Positions 18,407-27,516 of a stretch of 64,000 nt of DNA are shown here, piece by piece (position 1 is the stretch's first letter; each line of letters opens with the position of its first letter). A program made the position numbers and the translations under genes. The notes under the pieces are model-generated. The model did no database searches. It was not told the DNA's origin and worked only from the letters and a program-made list of their open reading frames with translations. The stretch comes from Prochlorococcus sp. AG-347-M23 (GTDB taxonomy: Bacteria > Cyanobacteriota > Cyanobacteriia > PCC-6307 > Cyanobiaceae), in contig QCCU01000009.1 in NCBI GenBank assembly GCA_003278855.1, forward strand, positions 1-64,000, read 5' to 3'.

Positions 18407-19477
18407 TTATCTATTAACAATTTGACTCTGAATTAATTGAGCTAAATTACTAAAAGCAATAGAACTATCTTTACTGGGCTGGCTTATTGAGATTGGTACA
18501 CCTCTGTTGCTTTCATCAACGAGAGGAATTTCAATAGGAATTTGGGCTAATAATGGTAAATCATTTTCTTCAGCTAATATTTGCCCTCCACCTTTACCAA
18601 AAATTTCATATTTTTTACTTGGCATATCCGGAGGAATAAATACTGACATATTTTCTACAATTCCCAGTAGCGGCACTCCGAGTTGTTTAAACATTGCTAA
18701 TCCCCTCCTTGCATCTTGCAAAGATACTTGTTGGGGAGTGGTGACAACAATAGCTCCAGTTATAGGAACAGATTGAGAAAGAGATATTTGAGCATCTCCC
18801 GTTCCTGGAGGCAGATCAATAATCAGAAAATCAAGATTATTCCATTCAACTTGGTACAAAAATTGTCGAATAATATTATTAAGCATTGGTCCTCTCCATA
18901 TAACTGGCTGACCTTCTTCTATGAGAAAACCCATTGATACCAATGAAATTCCATATTTATTTATTGGTATTAACCTTTGATCACTGCCACTACCTTCTGT
19001 AACCTTTGGATTCTGTTCGGCAACTCCCATCATTGAGGGAGTATTAGGTCCATATATATCAGCATCCAGCAAACCAGTTTTTAAGCCTAATTTAGCAAGA
19101 GAACAAGCGAGATTAACTGCAATGGTACTTTTTCCAACTCCACCTTTACCACTACTAACAGCTATGATATGCCGAATTCCATCAATCTTCTGCAACTCAG
19201 GCCCTTTACTTTGATTTTGAGATTCTGTTTTGGAAGGATTATTATCTATCTCTATTTGAACATCATCAATATCTTCAAAATCCAGTAGTACCACTCTAAC
19301 CTCTTGTACAATTCTATCTCTCTGAGAATTTGCAAACGATGGTAATGATAATGTTACGATTACTCTCGGTATAGTCACTCTTACATTTTTAATCCAAGCT
19401 AATTCAATTACATTTTTCTGTGATCCAGCATCTAGAACTTTTTGTAAAGCAAAATTCGCATCTTCTATTGTGGTCAT
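18407..19477 (-). CDS. mrp: Mrp/ApbC iron-sulfur cluster carrier ATPase
   Basis: Mrp-family P-loop ATPases bind and deliver [4Fe-4S] clusters. The N-terminal about 90 residues form a DUF59/MIP18-like domain. They are followed by the deviant Walker A SSGKGGVGKSTIAVNLA, then LDADIYGPNTPSMMG, and DLPPGTGDAQISLSQ. The usual C-terminal CxxC is not evident: the region reads VENMSVFIPPDMPSKKYEIFG. This replaces the CPHC found in many homologues, so cluster binding may use other ligands. It leads the mrp-rodA-kinase transcript and diverges from hemF. Confidence 0.92.
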   Translation of the reverse strand: MTTIEDANFALQKVLDAGSQKNVIELAWIKNVRVTIPRVIVTLSLPSFANSQRDRIVQEVRVVLLDFEDIDDVQIEIDNNPSKTESQNQSKGPELQKIDGIRHIIAVSSGKGGVGKSTIAVNLACSLAKLGLKTGLLDADIYGPNTPSMMGVAEQNPKVTEGSGSDQRLIPINKYGISLVSMGFLIEEGQPVIWRGPMLNNIIRQFLYQVEWNNLDFLIIDLPPGTGDAQISLSQSVPITGAIVVTTPQQVSLQDARRGLAMFKQLGVPLLGIVENMSVFIPPDMPSKKYEIFGKGGGQILAEENDLPLLAQIPIEIPLVDESNRGVPISISQPSKDSSIAFSNLAQLIQSQIVNR

Positions 19478-19636
19478 TAAATTTTTAAATATTTTGACAA
19501 GGTAGTCGACTGTTTAAAAGATTAAGAACTATGTCGAACTATCAAATAATAGGCAATAAGGTCCCCCTAAGAGAAATTATAAAGAGAAACTTATAATTAA
19601 CCAAAAAATTTTTTTTCTTCAAGATTTACTAAATAC

Positions 19637-20665
19637 ATGTTGAAAGAACCTCCTAAAAACTCGAGAGAAAAAACTAAAAATCTCTTATTAACTCTACAAG
19701 ACAAAATTTGTTCAGGACTTGAAAATGTAGATGGAAAAGGAAAATTTTCAGAGGAATCCTGGCTAAGAGACGAAGGTGGCGGTGGAAGATCAAGAGTATT
19801 AAAAAATGGTTCTATTTTTGAACAAGCAGGCGTAAATTTCTCGGAAGTACAGGGAAAAGAATTACCTCAATCTATAATCTCTCAAAGGCCCGAAGCAAAA
19901 GGTCATGAATGGTTTGCTACGGGAACTTCTATGGTTTTACATCCTAAGAATCCCTATATACCTACAGTTCATCTAAATTATCGATATTTTGAAGCTGGTC
20001 CTGTTTGGTGGTTTGGGGGAGGTGCAGATTTAACCCCTTTTTATCCTTATCTTTCTGATGTAAGGAATTTTCATAATGAGCATAAAAAAGCTTGTGAGAA
20101 AGTTGATCAAGATTTGCATAAAGTTTTCAAACCATGGTGTGATGAATATTTCTTCTTGAAGCACAGAAATGAATCTAGAGGCATAGGAGGTATTTTTTAT
20201 GATTATCAAGATGGTTCAGGCAATATTTATAGAGGAAATAATCAAAAGGGAGAAGCATCAAAAGCTTCACAAAATATTGGCAATTCTAATTTAAATTGGG
20301 ATAATTTATTTTCTTTAGCCGAAAACTGTGGGCAGGCATTCCTCCCTTCATATTTGCCCATTGTTGAAAAAAGAACTTCTCAAGCATATTCATCTAAGGA
20401 AAGAGAATTCCAGCTATATCGAAGAGGTAGATATGTCGAATTCAATTTAGTTTGGGATAGAGGGACAATTTTTGGACTACAAACAAATGGCAGAACTGAA
20501 TCTATACTAATGTCCTTACCGCCTTTAGCTAGATGGGAATATGGTTATAAAGCTAAAAAGGGTTCTCGAGAGGAATTTCTCACATCAATTTTTACAAAAC
20601 CCCAAGATTGGTTAAATGATAAAGAGTTAGAGGAATTCTGTATGGAGAATAATATTTTTGATTAA
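19637..20665 (+). CDS. hemF: Oxygen-dependent coproporphyrinogen III oxidase
   Basis: HemF decarboxylates coproporphyrinogen III to protoporphyrinogen IX using O2, on the shared path to heme and chlorophyll. The 342 residues contain [32 protein letters not shown] (read as two adjoining motifs), [26 protein letters not shown], and the C-terminal [12 protein letters not shown]...[12 protein letters not shown]. All conserved His and Asp positions appear present. The gene is preceded by a 159-base intergenic region shared with the divergent mrp. Confidence 0.97.
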   Translation: MLKEPPKNSREKTKNLLLTLQDKICSGLENVDGKGKFSEESWLRDEGGGGRSRVLKNGSIFEQAGVNFSEVQGKELPQSIISQRPEAKGHEWFATGTSMVLHPKNPYIPTVHLNYRYFEAGPVWWFGGGADLTPFYPYLSDVRNFHNEHKKACEKVDQDLHKVFKPWCDEYFFLKHRNESRGIGGIFYDYQDGSGNIYRGNNQKGEASKASQNIGNSNLNWDNLFSLAENCGQAFLPSYLPIVEKRTSQAYSSKEREFQLYRRGRYVEFNLVWDRGTIFGLQTNGRTESILMSLPPLARWEYGYKAKKGSREEFLTSIFTKPQDWLNDKELEEFCMENNIFD

Positions 20666-20693
20666 AAATTATCTAATAAAATTTTAAAGTATC

Positions 20694-21251
20694 TTAAATA
20701 GGTGTTTTAAATAAAGAACCGTCACTTTTCAATTGAAGTTTTTCTCCAAGTTCATTTTCTAAAGAAATTAATTCATCCCTATGGGCTCTTAGTCTCATGA
20801 AAGTTGAATCATTTTCATTTTCGTTGATCAACCTTAATTCAAATTTCTCCTCTCTTGCTGATTTTTTAAAATAAACAATTCCAGACAAAGGTCCACCAAT
20901 TAATCCCAAAAGGATAGGCCACCAACCCAATTCAGGATATATTTGAATAATTACTAATCCCAAAGCACAAGAACCAAAACCGCCAAGAAAACCTAAAAAA
21001 ATTGCTAAAAATTTACTAGAAACAACTTGACCCTTGAATATTAAAATTCTTTGTTCAAAATCTCCTCCTGTTTGCTTCCATCCCCTCAAATTGAGCCATT
21101 CATATAACCCATTTAAAACCTTAATTGGCTGCTGAGAAGATGAAATCTCAACAATAGTTGTTCTATCTTTACTTGAAGCCCTAAGAAAAAAAAATAAACC
21201 TATGGCCAAGAGAATTGTAAGCAATAATGTTGAATTTAAGAAATATGACAT
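20694..21251 (-). CDS. CCB1-like cofactor assembly protein for cytochrome b6f
   Basis: This 185-residue membrane protein has an N-terminal helix (about residues 5-24), a soluble stretch (SSSQQPIKVLNGLYEWLNLRG, split here as a substrate-facing loop), a glycine-rich helix pair (about 80-130, FLGFLGGFGSCALG and ILLGLIGGPLSGIVYF), and a charged C-terminal helix. This agrees with the cyanobacterial DUF3529/CCB1 family, linked in Chlamydomonas to covalent attachment of heme c(i) on cytochrome b6. I recognise the family from its pattern; the function is inferred. It is convergent with hemF. Confidence 0.65.
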   Translation of the reverse strand: MSYFLNSTLLLTILLAIGLFFFLRASSKDRTTIVEISSSQQPIKVLNGLYEWLNLRGWKQTGGDFEQRILIFKGQVVSSKFLAIFLGFLGGFGSCALGLVIIQIYPELGWWPILLGLIGGPLSGIVYFKKSAREEKFELRLINENENDSTFMRLRAHRDELISLENELGEKLQLKSDGSLFKTPI

Positions 21252-21413
21252 TAAATAATTTTTTCTAGTAACCCGAGAATAAAAATTAAAGTTACATCAT
21301 ATTATAATTTTTTAGAATTATTCTGTAAAATACTCTTATTAAATAAAAATTCTTAATTAAATAAAATCTTAAGTAATATTTTAAATCTTAAATTTCCTTA
21401 AAACTTTTTAAAA

Positions 21414-22049
21414 ATGACTATTGAAAGTAAAAATATTGATCTTCTTTATAACGATTTAACAGTAGATTTATATAATCTTTATAAAAAATCATCCTACCTA
21501 GCTATTGACACTGAAGCAATGGGTTTAATCCATGGAAGAGATAGACTCTGTTTAGTACAAATATGCAATGAATTTAAAAGAACATGCTGTATAAAAATCG
21601 AACTTAATACATCTTCTTCACCTCATTTAAAAAAACTTCTTGAAGATGACAAAATTACTAAAATATTTCACTATGCGAGATTTGATGTAGCAGCTCTAAA
21701 ATGCAATCTTGAAATTAATACAAAAAATATTTTTTGTACAAAAATTGCTAGTAAGTTGGCAAGAACTTATACAAATAAACACGGTTTAAAGGATTTAATT
21801 AATGAATTGTTAGGTATAGAACTGGACAAAAGCTCGCAAAGTAGTGATTGGGGTAGCAACGAAGATTTAACAAAAGATCAATTAGATTATGCAGCAAATG
21901 ATGTTAGATATTTAATTGAAGCTATGAATAAATTAAAAGTTATCTTAGAAAGAGAGAATAGATATGAATTAGCTCAAAAATGTTTCGAAACAGTTTCTGT
22001 ACATGCTGATTTAGACATACTAAAATTCTCAAATATATTTGAACATTAA
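21414..22049 (+). CDS. rnd: Short RNase D (DEDDy 3'-5' exonuclease)
   Basis: The three exonuclease motifs are visible: IDTEAMGL (about residues 31-38), HYARFDVAAL (about 83-92), and the DEDDy-type YAANDVRYLIE (about 156-166). At 211 residues the protein is only the catalytic domain. It lacks the HRDC domains of E. coli RNase D (about 375 residues), as is common in cyanobacteria and alphaproteobacteria. Likely substrates are tRNA or other small-RNA 3' ends. The stop is 3 bases from that of the convergent 88-residue gene. Confidence 0.9.
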   Translation: MTIESKNIDLLYNDLTVDLYNLYKKSSYLAIDTEAMGLIHGRDRLCLVQICNEFKRTCCIKIELNTSSSPHLKKLLEDDKITKIFHYARFDVAALKCNLEINTKNIFCTKIASKLARTYTNKHGLKDLINELLGIELDKSSQSSDWGSNEDLTKDQLDYAANDVRYLIEAMNKLKVILERENRYELAQKCFETVSVHADLDILKFSNIFEH

Positions 22050-22052
22050 TAA

Positions 22053-22319
22053 TCAATCTTCAGTTAAAAAATTATCTTCACCATCAAGAGTTTCCATAAG
22101 CTTATCAAGTATTCGTGAAGAACTTAATTTATCTCCATCATTTTTTTCACAAATTTTTAAAACATTTTGCGCAACTTGTATTTTTTCTTGAATAGTTTTC
22201 GAGCCTTCTTTTGCAATTTGAATTTCTACTTTCTTTTTAGCAGAAGATAAGCTTATACTCATAAGTTTTGCAATCTCTGCACAAATTTTTAGATATTGCC
22301 GATCATTTATTGGATACAT
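22053..22319 (-). CDS. Conserved hypothetical small protein
   Basis: This 88-residue, soluble, mostly helical protein is rich in Lys and Glu (AKLMSISLSSAKKKVEIQIA, then EGSKTIQEKIQVAQNVL). It has no Cys pair, signal peptide or membrane segment. It lies between rnd (convergent) and the LpxB-related gene (36 bases away, same strand), and its tight packing and sensible composition support a real gene. I do not recognise a family. Confidence 0.65.
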   Translation of the reverse strand: MYPINDRQYLKICAEIAKLMSISLSSAKKKVEIQIAKEGSKTIQEKIQVAQNVLKICEKNDGDKLSSSRILDKLMETLDGEDNFLTED

Positions 22320-22354
22320 AAAAGAATTAATAATTAGTAAGCTAGTGCCATTTA

Positions 22355-23584
22355 CTAAGATAACAAATAAAGGTTTATGGCATCTACGATTTTCTTACTT
22401 GCTCCGGATTCCCCCATTCTTTTTTTGCCTATTTTTGCTTGTTCTAACCTTTCGACTTTTTCTCTCAAAAGTAAACTTAAACGTTTTAAAAGAATTTTTT
22501 TGTTCTTACAAACAAAAACACTACCGCCTAATAATCTTGATTGCCTTTTTGCAAATGATTTTGTAAATTGTGGTCCATATCCCGGTAGAGAGAGAGATGG
22601 AATTCCAAGGCCGGCAATTTGCTCTGTAGCAGTTCCTGCATTAGACAAACCTACTTCTGCCATATTGGCCCATGAATTGAATTTACCTAATCCAATCACT
22701 ACATATTGATCTTTCTTTTTCCATACTGAATCTTCGTTAATTAGAAATTTAACTTTACTCTGTTTTATAAAACCATATTTACTTAAATAATTTTGAATTT
22801 GAATCACATTTGCATTAATACTCAAAGGCAAAAGAATAACCAAATCCTTTGATAAATGAAAATCTTGCAAACAATTTAGAAAATTATCAAGATTTTTAAG
22901 AGCTTCTGGATATCTACTTCCAACTAATAAAATAATCCTTTTAAAAGAAATAATATTTGATATTTTATCGTTTGTTGCATTAAGAAAATCCATCATTGGA
23001 TTACCCAAATATTTTGCATCAATATTTTTTTTATTCAAATTATTAGCTGTAATTTGATCTCTCATAATTAAATTTTTACATCTTGGAGATTTCATGAAAA
23101 ACATTTCCCATGGATCCCATTCAGAACCTTTCAACTTATGATAAAAATCGCTTAAATCCCAACCTGGCCCACTACTCCAAGTATGATCACTTTTGGGTGT
23201 TCCAATGAAACTAAATTCGCATTCTGAACTCCAAGCGTAGAGTAATGGCAAGAAATCGCCTACTGCTATAATTTTGCAGTTATATTTTGACTTTTGTTTT
23301 ACAAGTAGAAAATTTCTTAAATTATCGATTAAAAATCCTGCAAACAAATCAAGCACAAATCCCTTAAGACTTTGATTACTAAAACCTCCACTAGGCAGCT
23401 CTTTTAAAAATCCTATTTTACGAAAATTCTTTGATTTTAGGGAATTAAATACATCTCCATTTCCTACTAACGGCAAAACTTCAATATTTATATTTTTAAT
23501 TTTTTTTAGTAATCTTTTTATTATTTCCGATGCGATTACATCTTCTCCATGACCATTGCATATAAATAATAGAGAATGAGACAC
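22355..23584 (-). CDS. Lipid-A-disaccharide synthase-related glycosyltransferase-like protein
   Basis: This belongs to a conserved cyanobacterial family related to LpxB (GT-B fold). The opening is LLFICNGHGEDVIASEI, then PLVGNGDVF, GDFLPLLYAWSSECEFSFIGTPKSD (two neighbouring motifs), and a C-terminal nucleotide-binding-like GLSNAGTATEQIAGLGIPSL. The start is the GTG at 23584, giving about 409 residues. The same frame can be read further upstream but only through the complement of tRNA-Cys, so that extension is an artefact. The reaction is unknown and should not be equated with authentic LpxB. Confidence 0.8.
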   Translation of the reverse strand: MSHSLLFICNGHGEDVIASEIIKRLLKKIKNINIEVLPLVGNGDVFNSLKSKNFRKIGFLKELPSGGFSNQSLKGFVLDLFAGFLIDNLRNFLLVKQKSKYNCKIIAVGDFLPLLYAWSSECEFSFIGTPKSDHTWSSGPGWDLSDFYHKLKGSEWDPWEMFFMKSPRCKNLIMRDQITANNLNKKNIDAKYLGNPMMDFLNATNDKISNIISFKRIILLVGSRYPEALKNLDNFLNCLQDFHLSKDLVILLPLSINANVIQIQNYLSKYGFIKQSKVKFLINEDSVWKKKDQYVVIGLGKFNSWANMAEVGLSNAGTATEQIAGLGIPSLSLPGYGPQFTKSFAKRQSRLLGGSVFVCKNKKILLKRLSLLLREKVERLEQAKIGKKRMGESGASKKIVDAINLYLLS

Positions 23585-23626
23585 CTTACTGTTAAGATCA
23601 TAAAAAGACTCAATCGAATCTTTTTC

Positions 23627-23697
23627 GGCGGCATGGCCAAGTGGTAAGGCAGAGGATTGCAAATCCTTTATCCCCAGTTCGAATCTGGGTGCCGCCT
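23627..23697 (+). tRNA. tRNA-Cys (anticodon GCA)
   Basis: The acceptor stem GGCGGCA pairs with TGCCGCC. The D arm is GCC..GGC. The anticodon stem-loop AGGAT-TGCAAAT region centres on GCA. The T arm CCCAG-TTCGAAT-CTGGG is perfect. The 71-base length is typical of tRNA-Cys. CCA is not encoded. It diverges from the LpxB-related gene, 42 bases away. Confidence 0.96.
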
Positions 23698-23908
23698 TAT
23701 TTAATTTTTTTACGCATTTAATTATGAAGTTTTCTAAGAACTTCAATTTGAAATAAAAGGTATAAAGTTTCAATTACTTATTGATATATAGAAAAATGAT
23801 CTTTTCTTTATTTATTGATAAATAATACCCGATATCTATTAATAAATAAAATTTAATTAATTTATTAATTATTTTCATCAGATTATTTATATAAAAATTT
23901 GAATTTTT
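23698..23908. other. Very AT-rich intergenic region
   Basis: These 211 bases follow tRNA-Cys and lie beyond the 3' end of the 55-residue gene. They are nearly all A and T. A short stem TGAAGTT/AACTTCA at about 23723-23743 could end the tRNA transcript but lacks a clear T-run. A second AT-only inverted repeat, TTATTTA-TTGA-TAAATAA, sits at 23808-23825. I see no coding frame and no known RNA. Confidence 0.5.
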
Positions 23909-24076
23909 TTAGTAATCATTATCTGCTACACACATTCCTAAACATCTAACACCATTTGACGCAGTCCTTTTGCAATGATTACATAAAATGGGATCTTTCT
24001 CTGAAGTAAGGTTAATTTTTGAATTATTTTGGTCTTTAAAGCTTATTAACTCTTGTGTTGAATCAAATAGAGTCAT
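23909..24076 (-). CDS. 55-residue protein with a four-cysteine zinc-knuckle-like motif
   Basis: The start is the ATG at 24076, giving MTLFDSTQELISF and a protein of 55 residues. The ATG lies inside the end of the upstream 214-residue gene, a 14-base overlap in another frame, so translation is probably coupled. The C-terminal half reads ILCNHCKRTASNGVRCLGMC, a CxxC-x9-CxxxC arrangement that would suit a zinc site. The tail is acidic (VADNDY). The function is unknown; the pairing with the upstream gene is the best clue. Confidence 0.65.
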   Translation of the reverse strand: MTLFDSTQELISFKDQNNSKINLTSEKDPILCNHCKRTASNGVRCLGMCVADNDY

Positions 24077-24707
24077 TCTTAGAATCATCACTTGAGTCGA
24101 TACTAACAACAAGTGAAGCATTAGTGTTGGAAGAGGGTATATCCATAATTTTTACAGTTTCTTTAGGCTCATCAATAACTTGATTCTCTTCAGCACTCTC
24201 ATCAACTGCACAAGCTTCAAGAGCCTCTCGAAGAAGTGAATCAAAAGTTGCTCCAGGCAATCTATGTCGAGCAACCTCAAGAAAAGTTCTCGGTAAAGAT
24301 TCAGATGCAGCATCTCGTAAAGCAGGATTATTCTTTCTATGTTCTTGTTCTTCTTCTATTGATTTAATAAACCTCAGTGTGACGTCTCTTTTAGTAGAAG
24401 CTTTTATCAGCGTATCGTTTTCCGGATTACTAACATTAGGTTCATTTTCAAGATCACTAAGTCTTTTTTCCAAACTATTCAAAACTTCATTAGCTTCTTT
24501 ACTAATATGCGCTAATTGACCATCAGATAAATTAGGTAAATCAGCAACAAAAACTTTCCCATGATCCCTTAGTGTCAAGAAAGTTGGTCTTGGGCCTTGA
24601 GCCTGTCTACCATTTGATTCAGAATTATTACCTATTGGTCTTTTTGGAGGTGTAGGGCCTGCTGAACTACGTCTACGTGTAATTCTTTGATTATTTGCAA
24701 AGGGCAT
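24063..24707 (-). CDS. Conserved cyanobacterial hypothetical protein
   Basis: The 214-residue protein has three parts. Residues 1-40 are a basic, Pro/Gly-rich, likely disordered head (RRRSSAGPTPPKRP). The middle (45-165) holds a possible beta segment TFLTLRDHGKVFVADLP, then a coiled-coil-like helix (EVLNSLEKRLSDLEN) and further helices. The tail is acidic and Ser/Asp-rich (SSDDSKNDSI). There is no membrane segment or recognised catalytic motif. The basic head could bind nucleic acid, which is speculation. Its 3' end overlaps the four-cysteine protein. Confidence 0.7.
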   Translation of the reverse strand: MPFANNQRITRRRSSAGPTPPKRPIGNNSESNGRQAQGPRPTFLTLRDHGKVFVADLPNLSDGQLAHISKEANEVLNSLEKRLSDLENEPNVSNPENDTLIKASTKRDVTLRFIKSIEEEQEHRKNNPALRDAASESLPRTFLEVARHRLPGATFDSLLREALEACAVDESAEENQVIDEPKETVKIMDIPSSNTNASLVVSIDSSDDSKNDSI

Positions 24708-24839
24708 TGAATAAAGGTTAAATCTTAATACTTAAACTTCCGATATAATTCGGCGGTAATTTTATTATATTACACCTAACTTTTTCATTTGGGTATAAAA
24801 AATAATTTTTTAAAACTCGTTTAAAAAAGATAAAAAAAT

Positions 24840-25883
24840 TTAAGTTAAAATTTCTGGCAAAAATTTACTAATTATTGAATTATTTTTTCGAACTATCTTT
24901 CCAATTTCCCAACTATCTATATCATAATCTTTACAGATACTTAATATCGCATCCTTAAATTTTTTATCAATAATTAAACAAAATCCAACTCCAAGATTGA
25001 AAGTATTCCAAAAGTCTTTTTCAGGAACAGATCCTTTGTCTTTAAGGAATTTAAATAAAATAGGTATTTCCCAAGAACTGGTATTGATATAAGGAATAAA
25101 ATCAGAAGGAATACATCTTGGTAAATTTTCTGGAATTCCTCCTCCAGTTATATGAGACATGGCTTTAATTTCTATATTTTCAGATAATATTTGGTTAATC
25201 ACATTATTGTAAATTTTTGTAGGTTTTAATAACTCATCATAAAAACTTAAGTGAGAAACTTTTTCAAATTCCTTTTCTATTTGATTATTGTTTTGGATAA
25301 TTTTTCTTACTAAACTAAAGCCATTACTATGAACTCCATTACTTTCTAAAGCAATTATTAAGTCATTTTCAGAGACTTTTTTACCATTAATAAGCTTATC
25401 CTCATCGACTATTCCAACACAAAATCCTGCAAGATCATACTTATTTTTTGTATAAAATCCTGGCATTTCAGCAGTTTCTCCGCCAAGTAATGAACAGTTA
25501 TTTTCTCCGCAGCCATGTGAAATTCCCTGAACAACCCTCAATAATTGTTTCTTATCAAGCTTACCAGTAGCAATATAATCCAGAAAAAATAACGGTTTTG
25601 CACCACTAGTAATGATATCGTTCATGCACATAGCAACTAAATCAATACCAACCTCAAAGTGAAAGTTTTTACTTTGGGCTAATTCTAATTTTGTTCCAAC
25701 ACCATCAGTTCCTGAAACAAGAACTGGTTTTTTAAAACTATCGATAGGTATTCTAAACAAGCCTCCGAACCCGCCAATACCCTCAATCACATTAGATGTA
25801 TGAGTTCCTTCAACTGCCTGTTTAATTTCGGAAACAAATTCTCGTCCAGCTTCTATATCAACACCTGATGTTTTGTAATCCAT
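24840..25883 (-). CDS. purM: Phosphoribosylformylglycinamidine cyclo-ligase (AIR synthetase)
   Basis: PurM closes the imidazole ring in step 5 of de novo purine synthesis, using ATP. The 347 residues start MDYKTSGVDIEAGREFV and contain LVSGTDGVGTKLELA, CMNDIITSGAKPLFFLDY, LLGGETAEMPGFY, SNGVHSNGFSLVRK and HITGGGIPENLPR. These are the ATP and phosphate-binding segments of the family. It is a complete gene, divergent from panC-cmk with 98 bases between starts. Confidence 0.97.
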   Translation of the reverse strand: MDYKTSGVDIEAGREFVSEIKQAVEGTHTSNVIEGIGGFGGLFRIPIDSFKKPVLVSGTDGVGTKLELAQSKNFHFEVGIDLVAMCMNDIITSGAKPLFFLDYIATGKLDKKQLLRVVQGISHGCGENNCSLLGGETAEMPGFYTKNKYDLAGFCVGIVDEDKLINGKKVSENDLIIALESNGVHSNGFSLVRKIIQNNNQIEKEFEKVSHLSFYDELLKPTKIYNNVINQILSENIEIKAMSHITGGGIPENLPRCIPSDFIPYINTSSWEIPILFKFLKDKGSVPEKDFWNTFNLGVGFCLIIDKKFKDAILSICKDYDIDSWEIGKIVRKNNSIISKFLPEILT

Positions 25884-25981
25884 GAAATAAAAATGATAGA
25901 CTCTCCCTATATAGATATTCCTCCTAAGATTGCTTTTGTCCAGTAATTATTTATCAAAAAGATTTATTTTTTAAAAACAAA

Positions 25982-27514
25982 GTGAAGAAAATAATAATAA
26001 GGAAAGCTGAAGAAATAGAAAATTGGAGGAGAAATATAAATAGTGAAATTAATTTTATTCCAACAATGGGTAATCTTCATGATGGACATATAAAATTAAT
26101 ATCAACAGCAAAAAATGACAATGCTAATGTTAATTTAGTAAGTATTTTTATTAATCCACTTCAATTCGATAACAAGTTAGACTTAGAAAATTACCCTATA
26201 ACAATTGATAATGATATAAAAATCTCCTTTTCAAATGGCGCGGATGCCATCTTCATCCCAAGTAATGAAGATATATATCCACCAAATAATAAAAATATTA
26301 AATTCCTACAAGCGCCAAGAGAATTATCTTCTGCATTATGTGGATTAAATCGAATTGGACATTTTGATGGCGTTTGTACAGTAGTTTATAGATTACTTAA
26401 TCTCATCAAGCCTAAAAATCTTTACTTAGGAGAAAAAGATTGGCAACAACTTTTAATTTTAAAAAATCTTGTCCTAAAAGAGAAATTAAATGTTGCTATT
26501 AAATCTATTCCTACACAAAGAGATTTTGATGGAATTCCTTTAAGTTCACGTAATGTACATTTATCAAAAAACGAAAGAAAATTGATTAGGTTTTTTTCAA
26601 GTGAGTTATTAGAAGCAAAAAAAATTTTTCAACAAGAAAAAAATATCAATTTAAACGAAATAATTAAAAAGTTATCAGCAAAAAAAATTTCAATCGAATA
26701 TTTAGAACACTTACACCCTCATACCCTCCAAAAAGCGAGACTTGAGGACAATATTTCGTTACTGGCTGGTGCGATAAGATGTGGAGAGACAAGATTAATT
26801 GATCACGTTTTCCTAATGAAAAGAAAGCCGATTATTGCAATTGATGGTCCTGCAGGGTCAGGTAAAAGTACTGTAACAAAATTAATAGCTAAGAAACTTA
26901 AACTTCTATATTTAGATACTGGCGCAATGTATAGGGCATTGAGTTGGCTTATACTTAAAGAAAATATTGATTATAAAAAAGAAAAAAAATTACTGAAGAT
27001 TTTTAAAGATATATCTATAGTTTTCAAGTCAAATACAAATTCACATCAGGATGTTTATGTTAATAACTACTGTGTTACTGAAGAAATTAGGTCGCAAAAG
27101 ATAAGTTCCATAGTTTCTAAAATTTCCTCAAAAAAAGAAGTAAGAAAATTCCTAGTAGAAGAACAAAGAAAAATTGGAGAATCAGGCGGACTTGTAGCTG
27201 AGGGAAGAGATATAGGAACTACTGTTTTTCCTCATGCAGAACTTAAAATATTTTTAACTGCTAGCATTGATGAAAGAGCAAAAAGAAGAAAATTTGATAA
27301 AAATAGTAAAGACTTACAAGAAATAGACCTTGATACATTAAAAGAACTTATAAAGAAACGAGATTTTGAAGATTCCAATAGAGAAATTTCACCTCTAACA
27401 AAAGCGAATGACGCAATAGAAATTATTACGGATGGATACACAATTAATGAGGTGGTGGATAAAATTATTGATCTTTATAATGACAAGATTCCTAAAGAGA
27501 CTGAGATCAAATAA
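25982..27514 (+). CDS. panC/cmk: Bifunctional pantothenate synthetase/cytidylate kinase
   Basis: This is a two-enzyme fusion typical of cyanobacteria. Residues 1 to about 275 are PanC, which joins pantoate and beta-alanine. They show the HIGH-type motif FIPTMGNLHDGH, SIFINPLQF, GEKDWQQ, and the SSRN motif region IPLSSRNVHLS. Residues from about 280 are CMP kinase, with P-loop IDGPAGSGKSTVTK, LDTGAMYRAL, and EGRDIGTTVFP. The 510-residue length fits the fusion. The start codon is GTG at 25982 (GTG AAG AAA ATA), the only start upstream of the conserved region. It is convergent with the phosphatase, two bases away. Confidence 0.95.
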   Translation: MKKIIIRKAEEIENWRRNINSEINFIPTMGNLHDGHIKLISTAKNDNANVNLVSIFINPLQFDNKLDLENYPITIDNDIKISFSNGADAIFIPSNEDIYPPNNKNIKFLQAPRELSSALCGLNRIGHFDGVCTVVYRLLNLIKPKNLYLGEKDWQQLLILKNLVLKEKLNVAIKSIPTQRDFDGIPLSSRNVHLSKNERKLIRFFSSELLEAKKIFQQEKNINLNEIIKKLSAKKISIEYLEHLHPHTLQKARLEDNISLLAGAIRCGETRLIDHVFLMKRKPIIAIDGPAGSGKSTVTKLIAKKLKLLYLDTGAMYRALSWLILKENIDYKKEKKLLKIFKDISIVFKSNTNSHQDVYVNNYCVTEEIRSQKISSIVSKISSKKEVRKFLVEEQRKIGESGGLVAEGRDIGTTVFPHAELKIFLTASIDERAKRRKFDKNSKDLQEIDLDTLKELIKKRDFEDSNREISPLTKANDAIEIITDGYTINEVVDKIIDLYNDKIPKETEIK

Positions 27515-27516
27515 AT

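Noticed and set aside
23585-23773. Longer N-terminus for the LpxB-related gene
   Set aside because: The frame is open, but it runs through the complement of tRNA-Cys and yields the well-known false peptide AAPRFELGIKDLQSSALPLG. The GTG at 23584 is the sensible start.
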